Origin: Zygnema cylindricum
Taxonomy: Eukaryota > Streptophyta > Zygnematophyceae > Zygnematales > Zygnemataceae
Length of the DNA: 64,000 nt
Assembly: GCA_037447655.1 (NCBI GenBank)
Contig: JBBHKE010001036.1
Location: 43,436-107,435 of the forward strand
Reading direction: 5' to 3'
Within the stretch, counting starts at the first letter, position 1, and every line of letters begins with the position of its first letter. This document shows positions 10,788 through 22,056 of this stretch, in pieces. The position numbers were made by a program, and so were the translations under genes. The notes beneath the pieces are model-generated. The model worked only from the letters and a program-made list of their open reading frames with translations. It did not search any database and had not been told where the DNA came from.

Positions 10788-12143
10788 GTGGTTACCACAG
10801 ATCTAGTGGGATCAATAGATCTGGAAGTCTTAATGGAGGGTAAGACTTCTATACTTACATTCTCAGATGTACTCTACATTTCTCAGCTGAGTAAAAATCT
10901 TGTCTCTACGTCTGTGCTTGATGACAAAGAGTTTGATACCTTCACTAGAAAGGGAGTCTTTACAGCTAAGTATAGAGATGAAGTTTACTTCACTGCCGAT
11001 AAGGGTAGCCCAGGAATGTTTAGGCTTAACCTGAGTAATGAAAAGAAGAATGCTTATTATGTTGGTGTTCCTAAGTTGATGATTTGGCATAAGCGGTTGG
11101 GGCATGTGCATTTGGATAGGTTAAGGGAAATGAAAAAGCTTGGGGTAGTAGAAGGCATTCAGTTTGGGGATAACGAAATGATGGATAATTATAGTGGTTG
11201 TGCTCAAGGTAAGGCTTACAAACTTCTTTTTCCCAAAGCCGCCACCTATAGAGGTGAGAAAGTGTTAGACTTCGTCCACACAGATATTTGGGGACCAGCA
11301 AAAGTACCTTCGGTTGGAGGAAATAGGTTTATGATGACAATAACCGATGACTGGTCTAGATACTCTATAGTCTATTTTCTGAAAACAAAGTCTGAAGCAT
11401 CAACTTACTTCAAAGAATATAAAGCCTGGGGTGAGAAGTTGCATGAAACCCCCATTAAGAGGATAACGAGTGATAATGGGGGGGAATATACCTCTAACAA
11501 GTTTGAGGAATATCTCAGAGATGAGGGAGTGCAACACCAGAAAACTGTACCATATAACCCAGAACAAAATGGGGTAGTTAAGAGGCTGAATCGAACACTA
11601 GGAGATAGTGCGTGAAGTATGTTGGCAGACAAGAAAATAGGAAAGAGATTTTGGGTAGAAGCAATGAATTGTGCCAACTACATTAAATATAGAGTCCTTA
11701 CCTCAGCTATAAAGGGAGTGACACCTTATGAGAGATGGGTTGGAAGGAAACCAAATATCTCACACCTTAAAGTATTTGGTAGCCAAGTTTACAGTCTTGA
11801 CACGGATAGAAAAAACTGGAAACTAGATGCTAAGGGAAAACGTGGATACTTTGTGGGATATGATGAGGATGTTAAGGGATATAGAGTCTTTGACTTAGCA
11901 AAGAAAGATATAATTCTGGTCGAACACTTAGTTGTCATGGATGAAGGGAAGTCATTTGACCCCTTCAAATATACAAAGAAGATAAGAATCAGATTTGAGT
12001 CCGATAGTGAGGAGAACTCGGTCGTTCCCGAAAGGGACATGAGTGAAACCGTGATTGCTGATTCAGGGGAGATCCAAGATACAGGAGACTCACCAGAAAC
12101 CTCACATACTCCTATGGACTTCGAGAAGATAAAAGAAGCGTGA
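10788..12143 (+). pseudogene. E2 integrase
   Basis: Two frames (10788-11615 and 11619-12143) are separated only by a TGA codon at 11613-11615. The first has the pre-integrase motif WHKRLGHVHLDRL and GCAQGK, then the rve core with the first Asp in FVHTDIWGP, the second in TSDNGGEYTS and the Glu region PEQNGVVKRLNRTL. The second frame gives the WVEAMNCANYI block, HLKVFGSQVY and the KRGYFVGYDEDVKGYRVF block. The three catalytic acidic positions appear present. Confidence 0.87.
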
Positions 12144-12158
12144 CAAGAACCGACTTCC

Positions 12159-13871
12159 ATGGACAGGGGAGGCGATGAGACAGTGAGAAGAAATCCAAGA
12201 CTTCCCTCCATTCCAGCTTCGGAGTTTGAGGGAGGAAGGAGTAACAGCAAAATGATATATGAAAAACAAACGGCTAATAAGGTAACTAAGCTATTTCACC
12301 TAGATGAGCCTCAGTCTTACTCAGAGGTAGTGAATATTCTAGAGAAAGAAAGATGGATTAGAGCCATAAATGATGAGATGGCTTCTATCATGGAAGCAAA
12401 TACTTAAAAATTAGCGGATTGTCCTCCAGACAGAAAACTTATTGGGTGTAAATGGGTATTTAAACTAAAACTGAACCCAGATAATACCATTGAGAGATAT
12501 AAGGCTCGATTTGTAGCGAAGGGGTTCACTCAAAAGGAGGGGATTGACTATGAGGAGACCTTTGCTCTAGTTGTTCGGTTCCCCACAATAAGGATTCTCC
12601 TTAGTCTGGCAGCAGCGAAAGACAAGGAAATCCACCAGATGGACATTAAGACAACTTTTCTTAATGGTGAGTTAGAGGAAGAAATTTTCATGAGGCAACC
12701 CAAGGGGTTCGTGGAAGAAAGAGAAGAGAGCAAAGTGTGCAGGCTTATAAAATCCTTATATGGACTAAAGCAGGCTCCCCGAAAGTGGAATAAGAAACTG
12801 CATGAGATTCTCACCGATCTGGGATATATCCGGATCAGCTCTGACCATTCTATCTATATGTTTGAAGATGAGATTGGTGTCATTTTTATTGCAATTTATG
12901 TGGATGATCTGCTTGTGTTGAGTAAGTCTTTGGAGAAGATCAATAGGCTGAAGAAAGATCTTAGGGGCAGATTTGATATGAAGGATTTAGGGGAGGCAAA
13001 ATATATTTTGGGGATCCAAATGGAGAGAGATAGGGGGAAGAAGATTATCAGACTTACTCAGAAAGAAGCAATAGGTAATATGCTTGAGAAATTCTAGATG
13101 GAAAATGCTAACAGTTGTACCACTCCCATGGACTTGAAAAAAGTAAGTGATGGGAGTGTTGAAGGAGGAGTGATGATCTTAGACGATCAAATGAGTCCAG
13201 AGGAGAGAGAGTTTATGAAATCTATCGGTTACAGACAGTTCGTAGGAAGTTTGATCTACTTTATGAACTGCACCAGGCCGGACATAGCGGCAGCAGTTGG
13301 AGTACTCAGTAGGAGTGTTAATGATACTAAGAAGAGAGATTGGGAGGCAGCCAAGAGAGTCATGATATATCTGGTGGGAACTATAGAGTTATGGTTGCAT
13401 TTGGGAGGGGAGCACACTCACATCACTACTTGGAGTGATGCGAGTTATGGGGACGCACCTATGAGACGATGCATTTCTGGATATGTGTTGTATGTTGGGG
13501 AAGGTGCTTGCTGTTGGAGCACTAAGCAACAAAAGGTGGTTGCTCCGTCCACTATGGAGGCTGAGTACATAAAGTTGATGTGGGTCAAGTCTTTGCTGCA
13601 AGAACTGGGGTATATGAAGTAGGGAGTGCATGAAGTGTTTTGTGATAATCAAGCGGTCATAGCAATTGCAGCCAATCCAAAACATCATTTTAAGGCTAAA
13701 CATATGGACATAAGATTAAGTTTTGTAAGAGAAAAAGTTGAGCATAAAATAGTGAATCTTGTATATAGATATGATGAACAAATGGTGGCTAACATGATGA
13801 CCAAACCTCTGCCCTCTCCAAAGTTAAAATACTGTAGGGAAAAATGTGGATTAAAAGAAAAGGTAAATTAG
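12159..13871 (+). pseudogene. E2 reverse transcriptase and RNase H
   Basis: The RT runs through the copia blocks GCKWVFKLKLNPDN (in the stop-containing stretch after 12408), FVAKGFTQKEGIDYEETF, MDIKTTFLNGELEEEIFM, KSLYGLKQAPRKWN and an intact catalytic AIYVDDLLVL near 12895. A TAG at 13095-13097 separates RT from the next frame, which has the GSLIYFMNCTRPDIA block and RNase H motifs (SDASYGD, CISGYV, TMEAEYI, FCDNQAVI, KHMDIR). A TAG at 13620-13622 cuts RNase H. It ends just before the polypurine tract. Confidence 0.87.
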
Positions 13872-13889
13872 ACTAGAAAATAAGGGGAG

Positions 13890-14897
13890 TGTTGAAATAA
13901 GTAGTTTTTGTTGTATTTTCTAGGTCTAAAACTTATTAGCGGAAACATCTAAAGAAAATGTAGGCAGCCGCCTCCATCTTTTCTCTCTTGCCCCCATACT
14001 TGTTGTAGTCACTGAAGGAGAGAGAGAGCGATAGAACCATGGCTGCCTGAGCTCCATAGGAAGGACTAAAGATTGACTTAAGTCACTCCCAACAAAAGGT
14101 TGAGTCCGGCAGGACTCGAACTGCCGACTGGCAGAGCGCGGCGTAGCCGTTAGCTCTGACTAGTTTGTCGTAGAAGTTTTGTTAGGAGATATAGGGTTTC
14201 ATTAGTATTTAAACTATTGTATAATACAGAAACCATTTAACTGTAATATGGACGAACGGACATAGAAATTGTTAAGATTTAGTGCGAACGACATTTCGCA
14301 CGACACAAATGAAACGAACATTTGTTTTAAACGGTCGACATTCAATGTCGGATTTAATCCGACGGCGCACATCATCGCCGAGATGGCGGAATGGTCACTT
14401 TGAATTTTATGGACGTGGCATGACGTGGCGCCGCGTGGAAGGATGACATTCGGTCGCGAGAATTCTGGAGAATATACGAACGAGTGAAAAAGTGACACGC
14501 GTCCACTCAGCAGCCTTGTCGTACACCAGCCGTACAGAAAGGACATCGGCCGTAATACCTTTATGTACTTTACAGTAATATGATTGGTTCGTACTTCAGT
14601 AGATAGGTGTTATGAGAGAGGTTTAGGACTTAGGAAATTTTGGTAGATAGTTACCTCTCTCTAAAGAGAGCTTTGTATAAAATTGGCATTTTTGCCGGCT
14701 CATAACTAATCGGCCGGTTGGCCGTTTTCAGTGATTCTTTTTGCTACGGACTCAAGGGAGTCTAGGCTGCATAAGGGTGCAGTCAAATTGTCATTTTGCC
14801 TTTCTGGACAGTAGTGGTTGTGGCTTGAAGTGGGTTAGTTAAATACTATCTAGAGGCTTCATGTATTCTGTGGTCCAATGGAGGACACAGAATTGCA
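13890..14897 (+). repeat. E2 3' LTR
   Basis: It begins with TGTTGAAATA directly after AAGGGGAG and ends AATTGCA. GTTAA follows at 14898-14902 and matches the copy before the 5' LTR. It contains the second copy of the tRNA-like block (about 14101-14170), where the B box reads AGTTCGAGTCC and a perfect CGGCAG/CTGCCG hairpin surrounds it. Confidence 0.92.
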
Positions 14898-14902
14898 GTT
14901 AA

Positions 14903-16380
14903 CATGTCAATTGCTTCTTCACCTGTTGGCACAAATATCAACTCAATTTCACCAACATTTACTAAATCTTTCTCAAAATGCCATTGAATCTTAATGTGTT
15001 TAGTCATCTTATGAAACACTAGATTCTTAGCCAATGGAATACTAGTCATATTATCTGAAAACAACTTCATACATTTAATCACAATTCCCAACTCACTCAA
15101 CATTTCTCTTAACCAAATTGAAGGTTTTGCAGCATGGCAAGCCGCTATGTATTCGGCCTTTGTTGACCTCAAGGCCACCGTAGGTTGATGTCTCGAACTC
15201 CATGAAATTGCACCTCCATATAAGACAAAAGCGTAACAAATGTTGACTTTTGCGTGTCGAAGTCTCCACCCGAATCGGAATCTCAATATCCAAAACAATC
15301 TAACTCTGAATCCGCATTATAAATCAAACCATAACTTAAGGTTTGAACCAAATATCTAAAAATCATTTTAACACTCTCCCAATGACACTTCTTAGGTGCT
15401 TGACAATATGTACTTACAATACTAACTGCAGCTAGATATATCAAACAACCAAAAACTTATGTATAAGATACATCAATTGTTGGCTCACTTTCTGCTTTAC
15501 TCAACTAAACTCTAGGATCCAAAGGTGTACTCAAAGACTTAGCATTCAACATAGAAAATGTACGTAAGACTTCCTTACAATATTGTTTCAGACTAAGTTT
15601 CAAAGAACCAGCCTTATCTCTTATCACCTCAATACTAAGAATATACTTAGCTTCTCCTAAATTTGTAACTTTAAAAATTTTATTAAGAAAACATTTCAAT
15701 TCTTGAATCCTTTTTGGACTATTTGAAATCATAATAAAGTCATCAACATACACACTAAAAATAATCTGATCAACTCTTTCTCTTTTCACATAAACACCTA
15801 AATCTGAAAATGTACGAAAAAAGCCAAAATCCAGAAGTACCTTGTGAAAACGAGTATACCAAGTCCTTCGTGCTTACTTAGGTCTATAGAGAGACTTCTT
15901 CAACTTCCGCACATGTCCAGGTATTCCCGAAACTCCTTGTGGAATCTTCATATAAACTTCTTCTTTCAATTCTCCATTTAGAAAAGCAGTTTCCACATCA
16001 ACTTGGTGGAAATAGTTTCTCTTAGCAGCGGCAATCGCAATAATCATCCTTAAACTATCAAACTTAACTACAGGTGCATATGTTTCTGTATAGTCTATAC
16101 CTTTTTTTTGCTGAAAACCTTTACCAACTAATCTTGCCTTATATTTGATAATTTCACCTGATGCACCCGTCTTAGTCTTAAATACCCATTTACAATCAAT
16201 AGCTTTCTTTCCCTCAGGTAAAACTACTTCTTCAAATGTTCCATTATCAATAATTGACTTAAGTTCTTTCTCAAAAGCTGGTTTCCACTTTTCATTCCAA
16301 TCACTTGATGCAACAGCTTTTGAATAGGACTTAGGATCCCCATTCAGAGGCTCACTCAGTAATTGCTATAAAAGAAACTC
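14903..16380 (-). pseudogene. E3 RNase H and reverse transcriptase
   Basis: On the minus strand RT comes first. The decayed stretch 16380-15800 contains KKGYSPTKTY-like and FLNGEL-like blocks. The frame 15789-15505 has an intact SVYVDDFIMIS motif and LGEAKYILSIEVIRD, and RNase H follows at 15298-14903 with AISWSSRHQPTVALRSTKAEYIA, LFSDNMTSI and KHIKIQWHFEKD. The RNase H end lies beyond E2 at 8566-8480 (MRRRPKLRLF), which shows the insertion point. Confidence 0.82.
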
Positions 16381-16434
16381 ATTTAATCTAGCATCTGAAA
16401 TAAAATTAACCGACTTATCTTTAGCATTCATATG

Positions 16435-17520
16435 AAGGGTTAATCTCGGAGGAGCGTTTCATTTATTCGTTCGATTAATTCTCCTAATAACAACTTCTTC
16501 TTCAACAAAATCATCTCATTCACCCTTCTCACGTACAAATGACAAACTACATTCACTTCTTTGTCTGCTAAGGGTCTTTTCACTAGACTTAGAACTTCGA
16601 TTCCATTCTCACTTTTCAAGCTTTCAAAATCTGATTGGGAGAATTCAGATTCTTACCAACTTTAATAGATTTCTTCTTTTTCAATGGAATTTCACCTTCT
16701 TCCTCTTCGTCACTCTCGTCATCAATTTTGATCTCCTCCAAATTGCTCTCTTCCTCAAAATCCAAACTTTCTTCCTTATCTATTGTGAACTCCATTGCTT
16801 TCGCCAAATCTTTGTGAAACTCCACATCCCTCGATTCGAAAACCGTTCGAGTAGCGGGATTACAAATCTTGTATTGCCTTGAATTTGGACTATATTCAAC
16901 AAAAACACACGTCCAAGATCAGGGACTGAAATTCCGGCTCGATATCTCTTTTTGATGTAGACAGTGGCTCGACATCCCCAAATCCTCAAATGTCGAACAG
17001 ATGGAATCTTGCCACTCCGTAAATCTTTAGGAATCTTTTCTCCTGAAACCGAGGTTAGTATTGTGTTACAAATGTAATTTGCTGTAGGAACAGCTTCTTC
17101 CCAAAACCTTACACTATGTTTCTTACTATGTAACATAGCTCTAACCATCTCTTAAAGTGTCCTATTCTTTCTCTTAGCAATTCCATTAGACTCCGGTGAG
17201 TATGTAGTAGTAAATTGCTGCTTAATCCCCCTTTTTTGACAAAAGATTTTAAAAGCAACAAATTCCCCTCCATTAGCATATCTTATTGTTTTTAACTTTC
17301 TATCCGTTTCTCTCTCAGCTATAAAAGAAATTCTTGAAACTTATATAACACTTCTGACTTATGTTTCAACAAATATACCGAATTCTTTTGACTATAATCA
17401 TCCACAATAACAAAGATATATTTATGTCGTCCTAGACTTACTAATTTGACTACTCCACATAAATCTACACAAACAAGCTCAAGGGGAGCCTTAGCTCTAT
17501 AATTCACATGTCAATCACAT
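16435..17520 (-). pseudogene. E3 integrase
   Basis: The integrase core is recovered from frames 17507-17319 and 17148-16780. They contain LVCVDLCGVVK with the first Asp, YSQKNSVYLLKHKSE and FWEEAVPTANYICN. Between them, near 17290-17260, the DNGGE box reads ANGGEFVA, so the second catalytic Asp is Ala. The acidic C-terminal linker (16825-16616) with runs of Glu and Lys is shared with E5 and E6. Confidence 0.8.
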
Positions 17521-19060
17521 CTTTTACAGGATGAGATTTCACATCTTTGACATGATGAGATTTTATAATCTGTTTTCCTTTGCTACAACCATTACAACCT
17601 TGAACTTTCTTTTCGAATACACACTCTAATCCTCTTACAGCTGCACTTTCATCATATTCTTTGTATTTGATTCATAAGTATGAGAAAGTCTATGATGCCA
17701 TAAACTAAGATCTCTTTCAAAACTTACAGCATTCACTGAAATTCCTCAACTCTGATGTTTTTGTGGTCTAATCCATTTTAACTTACTTTTTTAACTTACT
17801 TTGCAAACAATCGGTCAGATACCTTCTCCAAATTGATTTCCTTCTCTATCATGGAAAATTATCCTTCCATTTTCAAACGAGGTTACTCTACCACCATTTC
17901 TTTGTATCTGAGGAACACTAACAAGGCATACAACTTCAAAACTTTGTTCAAATTCACTTTCCTTACAACAACTTGACAATTCACATTCTTAACAGGTAAA
18001 TTTAATCTGACAGTTCCCACTGTATATATCGGGACAATATGCCCACTAGCAACCGTAATAGTTTTAGAAACTGTAAGCTTTCTCAAATCTGTAAATAAAA
18101 GTAAGATCACTACAAACATGATGAGTTGCACCCGAATCAACTATCTAATATTACTATATCCAAATCCTTTGCCATCATTCTTTTTACTCTTCTCCACACC
18201 TTTTAGAAGGTTAATAGCAAAGTCAAAAGTAGGACCCTCTGTAGATCTTATAACTTCAACGGTGACATCAAACTTAGATGGTAATCCATTTAGAAACACA
18301 AATACTTTTTCATCTTCAAGAGGAAACATTCCTGCGCTATTCAATTGCGCTATCAATACAATAAATCTTTTTAAAGCATCATCAATCGACTCATTGCTTT
18401 TCATCCTAAACAGAATAAAGTCTTCAAATACATAATTAGACTTAGTTGCAAATCCGTTCTCATACAAATTTTGTAGATGAGTCCAACAAGCATGAGCCGT
18501 ATCCTGAGTTAATATATGCTCATGAACTGAACTACTACTACTACTCTGAAGTAATGCAGTCATAGCTGCCATATCTTTATCAACCCACTTTTTCCTTCCT
18601 TTTGCATCTAATGGTCTTTTCTCTTCTCCAGTAAGTATTTTCCACAATTTCTTTGGAGTAAAGGTTCCTTGAATATATCTCTTCCATACAGGATAATTAT
18701 TTCCATTAAGCATGATATTTTTTGAAGACACCTTATAATTTGACTCGTCATCATCATCATAAGAAGTTACTTTCATTTTGCCCTTTTTGACTTTCTTCTA
18801 AGAACTCTCATCATCTGAATTGCCACCAAAGGTAAGAGTTTAACCGAAAGATTATCTTTCTCTTTTTGCCTTTAGAAATTCGTAAAGTTCATCCATAGTC
18901 GGTGGATCAAACTGAATTGTGAGACTCTCCTTCGCCATTGATAGCTTCTGTCGCCATTAATAGCTTCTCTGATTCTCCAACTCCAAAATAGCTTCTCTGA
19001 TTCTCCAACTCCAAAACTGACTACAGTGTCTTCTTTCTTTGTGGAGTATTCCTCCACCAT
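17521..19060 (-). pseudogene. E3 gag and protease region
   Basis: Frame 18776-18141 is a well-preserved copia gag (UBN2-type): NGNNYPVWKRYIQGTF, WVDKDMAAMTALLQ, HACWTHLQNLYENG, FVFLNGLPSKFDVTVEVI. The zinc-knuckle segment present in E5 and E6 is missing between 18140 and the protease/pre-integrase frame at 18140-17883. Upstream, 19060-18872 gives an N-terminal extension. The stretch 17510-17880 holds the degraded pre-integrase region. Confidence 0.78.
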
Positions 19061-19134
19061 AACTTATATACTCTCAATCCTTAATCAAATCTTAAATCAA
19101 ATCTAAGTGGAATAAACAGTGTTCCGATACCAAT

Positions 19135-19782
19135 TGATAGGAATAAGAGTAAATCGGAATGCGCTCACAAATACTTAATGTCTCAATGCGGAAGCGAAAT
19201 TAAAATGAAATCAAACATTACAACACATTGAAAGCACATACTACAAGATAGAGAAAAAATTAATACTCAATAAAATAAACTCATATTAACTCAATCCTTT
19301 TACATTACACTTCTCTTAATTCATTCCTCCTTAATCGACTCTTGATTAATTCCTAATCGTTAATAATCTAACTCACACGATGGCTTTTTAAACTTAGTCG
19401 TGGAAACAATCTAGAACATTAACTCTTGAAGTGTCTAAGTGTACTTAGACGCAAATGTGATACAAAACAAAATGAAACTACTAGAAACGAATCTGAACCG
19501 ACAAATTCCTGTACAGAGAATTAAACTTACGCGAAACGAACTTACTAGATGTACGTCACGCGAAATGAAACTTCTCGAAGTACTAGTCTAGAAGTCAAAC
19601 GAAACAAAACAAATCAAATCTAATCTAATTTTTTACATGTGAAAAGTGCACGCATGAAATACTACATCAAACTATACGAAACAAAACTGAAATACGCAAA
19701 CTGGCGCGCGACCAAAACTAATCCACAATAACTACATTCCAACATAACGTAAACGTAGATTTAATAATAGTACGTCTTAACA
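19135..19782 (-). repeat. E3 5' LTR (648 bp)
   Basis: It pairs with 6437-8460 minus the nested insert, and closely resembles the solo LTR at 22057-22721. It ends CCTATCA on the element strand and is followed by the PBS TTGGTATCGGAA after a 2-base spacer. The LTR start TGTTAAGACG lies at 19782. Confidence 0.88.
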
Positions 19783-20720
19783 TCTCTCTCACTCTCTCTC
19801 TCCCTCTCCCCCCTCCCTCTCTCCACCTCTCTATCTCTCCACCTGTCCCTTTTTCCCTCTCTCTCTCTTCCTCTCAACCTCCCTCTCTCACCCTTCCCCC
19901 CTACCCTTTCAGAAATAAGTTAATTAGAATCAGTACTATTACAAAGATGCTCTTATCATTTTTTTTCCTTTCTGTTTCCTCCCTCCACCATGTTTATGCA
20001 TGTGAGGGAGGAGGGTGGGGAAGGAGAGGGTAAAATGAAAGAGAGAGAGAGAGGTGGGGAGAAAAGAGAGAGGTGGGGAGAAAAGACAGAAGGTAAGAAA
20101 AGAGAGAGAGAGAGAGGCGGAGGAGTGGGCAAAGGAGAGATAAGGGATGGGAAAGGGTTGGGGAGGGATGACGAGGGAGGGAGGGGCGTTGTGGTGGAGG
20201 GATGAAAAAGTCAAAGTGAGTTGGGGATAGGAGAGAAAGGTAAAGTGAGTGAGAGCTACGGTTTGAAGGGAGTGAAAGAGGGTGGGATGGAGGGAAAACG
20301 GGAGTGACATAGAGAAAGAGAGGGAACAACTCTCACAGGTGTGTGGTTTCCACGGGTGGGTGCAGGTTTGATGGAGACGGGTGAGAAATCTTTTTGTAGC
20401 TTCTCTCTCTCTCTCTTTCTTTCTCTCTCTCTCTCTCTCTCTTTTTCACCTTCTTTATAGATAGCGATATTCTATCGCTCTACTTCCTCTCTCTCTCCCT
20501 CTCCCTCTCCCTCTCCCTCTCCCTCTCCCTCTTCCTCTCCCTCTCTCTCTCCCTCTCCCTCTCTCTCGTCCTTTACCTCGCCCTCTCCCTCTCCCTCACG
20601 CTCGCTCTCTCCTTAGCCCTCTCCCTTGCCCTCGCCCTCTCCCTCACCCTCTCCCTCGCCCTCACCCTCTCCCACGCCGTCGCCCTCGCCCTCGCCCTCT
20701 TGCTTCGCACTTTTATATCT
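19783..20720. repeat. CT/GA simple-sequence tract with (CCCTCT)n minisatellite
   Basis: This stretch has no gene. It contains CT-rich sequence (19783-19900), a purine-rich strand switch (19980-20320), a CT microsatellite (20400-20450) and a long CCCTCT/CTCGCC array (about 20485-20705) that grades into CCCTCG units. Long open frames on both strands are by-products of the low-complexity sequence. It abuts the carotenoid cleavage dioxygenase exon and may lie in an intron of that gene. Confidence 0.75.
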
Positions 20721-20787
20721 AGTTGACATTCGCACTTTTTCTCCAGTTGATTAAATTCGCCCTTTACTATTCCCTTTTTGTCTCCAG

Positions 20788-20899
20788 CATGCTCCACGGC
20801 GTGCGCATAAAGGACGGAAGGGCGAACTACGTCAACCGCTATGTGGAGACTTCTAGACTCAAGCAGGAGAGAGACTATGGCAAGCCGCTGTTTATCAAG
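20788..20899 (+). CDS. CCD: Orphan exon of a carotenoid cleavage dioxygenase
   Basis: This 112-bp exon has an acceptor TTTTTGTCTCCAG just before 20788 and a donor AAG|GTGGGG after 20899. It encodes 37 full codons beginning [20 protein letters not shown] and containing [15 protein letters not shown]. This matches the conserved CCD/NCED segment that follows the FDGDGM motif (GMxHxVRIKDGxAxYVxRYVxTSRLKQE). The family cleaves carotenoids with a non-haem iron centre in plastids or cytosol; the iron-binding His residues are not in this exon. The first base completes a Gly codon from the previous exon. No other CCD exon is visible in the window. The E4 LTR begins 34 bp downstream and the assembly gap follows, so the gene may be interrupted or split across the gap. 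Reading through the donor quickly meets a stop. Confidence 0.72.
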
Positions 20900-20932
20900 G
20901 TGGGGAGGGAGGGGGAGAAAGAAGGGAGGGAG

Positions 20933-21490
20933 TGTTAGGATTAAACTACTGAGAACTCATTTTAGCGACGAGACATTCTCGTAGCTAAGTAGCGACGACC
21001 ATCGACGAAGCAGTTTTGACGCTAGATATTTGAAGTGACATAGAAATTGTATGTTCGTTTCGTTTCGCTTAAGTTCTGGTCGTACCGTACAAGTGACGTG
21101 GAAATTATTTGGTCGTTTTGGTTTACGTAAAGTCTAGTCGTACCGTGTAGTTCAAGTCGGTTCACGGTTGACTTTTCTAGTCGTAACGTGTATTTCAAGC
21201 CGGTTCGCAGTTGTCAGTCGTATATTTCGGCGCGTTGACTCTTTCACGTTTTAGTTGTGTACACATATATATACTTGTTGGGACTTAGTGGTTTATCTAT
21301 CTTGTGGAGGTGAAGCTTATTAAGGAGATGTAGAAAGATCAGGAGTTTAAGGAGGAAGTAAAGGAGTTGTACTTGCATTGTGTTTTAATATATTGAATTT
21401 ACGGAGGAACACTCTTGTTGTCAGTGTATTTTGTTTGGTTTATTATTTCTCAATTCGTATTAGAGCAGGTTACAGGCAACGCTTGCCAAT
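20933..21490 (+). mobile_element. E4: 5' LTR and PBS of a copia-like element, cut by the gap
   Basis: An LTR of about 520 bp starts TGTTAGGATT at 20933 and ends TTTCTCA at 21452. CGTATTAGAGCAGG (21456 on) follows, a variant of the tRNA-Met primer-binding site TGGTATCAGAGCAGG. A TATA-like ACATATATATAC lies at about 21265. The internal region is lost in the gap. The LTR sits just inside the intron that would follow the CCD exon. Confidence 0.65.
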
Positions 21491-21500
21491 NNNNNNNNNN
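21491..21500. other. Assembly gap (10 N)
   Basis: Ten Ns. The sequence on the right does not continue E4 in any recognisable way, so the true gap size and even the join are uncertain. Confidence 0.99.
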
Positions 21501-22056
21501 TAATCTTTCTTTTAATTCATTCTCATTTTAATCCTTAGTTAGTTCTCAGTTAATTCTTTCTTATTTAATTCTCTTACATTTCAAATTCCTAACTCAAATA
21601 TACTCAAATAAAATAACTCACAAGTTAAACGGAGATAGAACCTATTATTCGAAAGTTACACAATAGTACAAACTAAAATAAATTTAAAGCGAAGGCGTAA
21701 CTCTGTAAATACATTAACACTCGTGTAAGGCTAAATGAGAATAAGGATAGTAGAGGGAAAAAATGGGAAAGAGGGGGAAAGGGGCGAAGAGGGAAAGAGG
21801 AATGGAGTAGGGAGGGAATGGGGGTAAAGAGATAAAAGGAGTACGGAGGGAAAGGGAGAAAGGGGGTAAAGAGAGAAAGAGAGAGAAAGGGGGAAAGGGA
21901 GAAGTCGGGAAAAGGGAGAAGTCGGGAAAAGGGAGAAAGGGATAGAAAAGGGGAGTATGGAGGCATGAGGAAAATAGAGAAATGGGGGTAAGGGAGGGAT
22001 GAGGTAAGGAGAAAGGGAGAAGCGGGGAAAGGGGGAGAAAGGGTAAAAAAGGGAGA
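21501..22056. other. AT-rich then purine-rich low-complexity sequence
   Basis: Positions 21501-21660 are AT-rich with LTR-like character but no boundary that I can place. Positions 21730-22056 are dominated by GGGAAA/GGGAGAAA units on the plus strand. The overlapping open frames on the minus strand (Pro/Ser/Phe/Leu-rich) are artefacts of this composition. Confidence 0.6.

Larger units (their letters stand above)
8567..14897 (+). mobile_element. E2: full-length Ty1/copia LTR retrotransposon inserted in E3, TSD GTTAA
   Basis: The LTRs are 8567-9573 and 13890-14897 (1007 and 1008 bp), starting TGTTGAAATA and ending TTGTA or TTGCA. The target duplication GTTAA is seen at 8562-8566 and 14898-14902. 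Joining the flanks restores a continuous E3 RNase H end (IDMLTK followed by GAMYDVF). The internal order is PBS, gag, protease, integrase, RT, RNase H and a polypurine tract AAGGGGAG just before 13890. Stops at several points in gag and pol show it is no longer autonomous, although the RT keeps its YVDD box. It is younger than E3. Confidence 0.93.
6437..19782 (-). mobile_element. E3: copia LTR retrotransposon, split by E2
   Basis: The LTRs are 19135-19782 (5' LTR, 648 bp) and 6437-8460 (3' LTR, about 641 bp once the nested solo LTR and its target duplication are removed). Both start TGTTAAGA and end CCTATCA on the element strand. The internal part is in two pieces, 14898-19134 and 8461-8566, separated by E2. 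The PBS next to the 5' LTR reads TTGGTATCGGAA, the usual tRNA-Met 3'-end type. The outer flanks (TTGAT left, TCTCT right) do not form a target duplication, so one side may be rearranged. Confidence 0.85.

Noticed and set aside
19939-20338. Overlapping 70-125 codon frames on both strands, Ser/Leu/Pro-rich or Arg/Glu/Gly-rich
   Set aside because: They are direct translations of a CT/GA simple repeat. All frames are open and composition-driven, with no domain.
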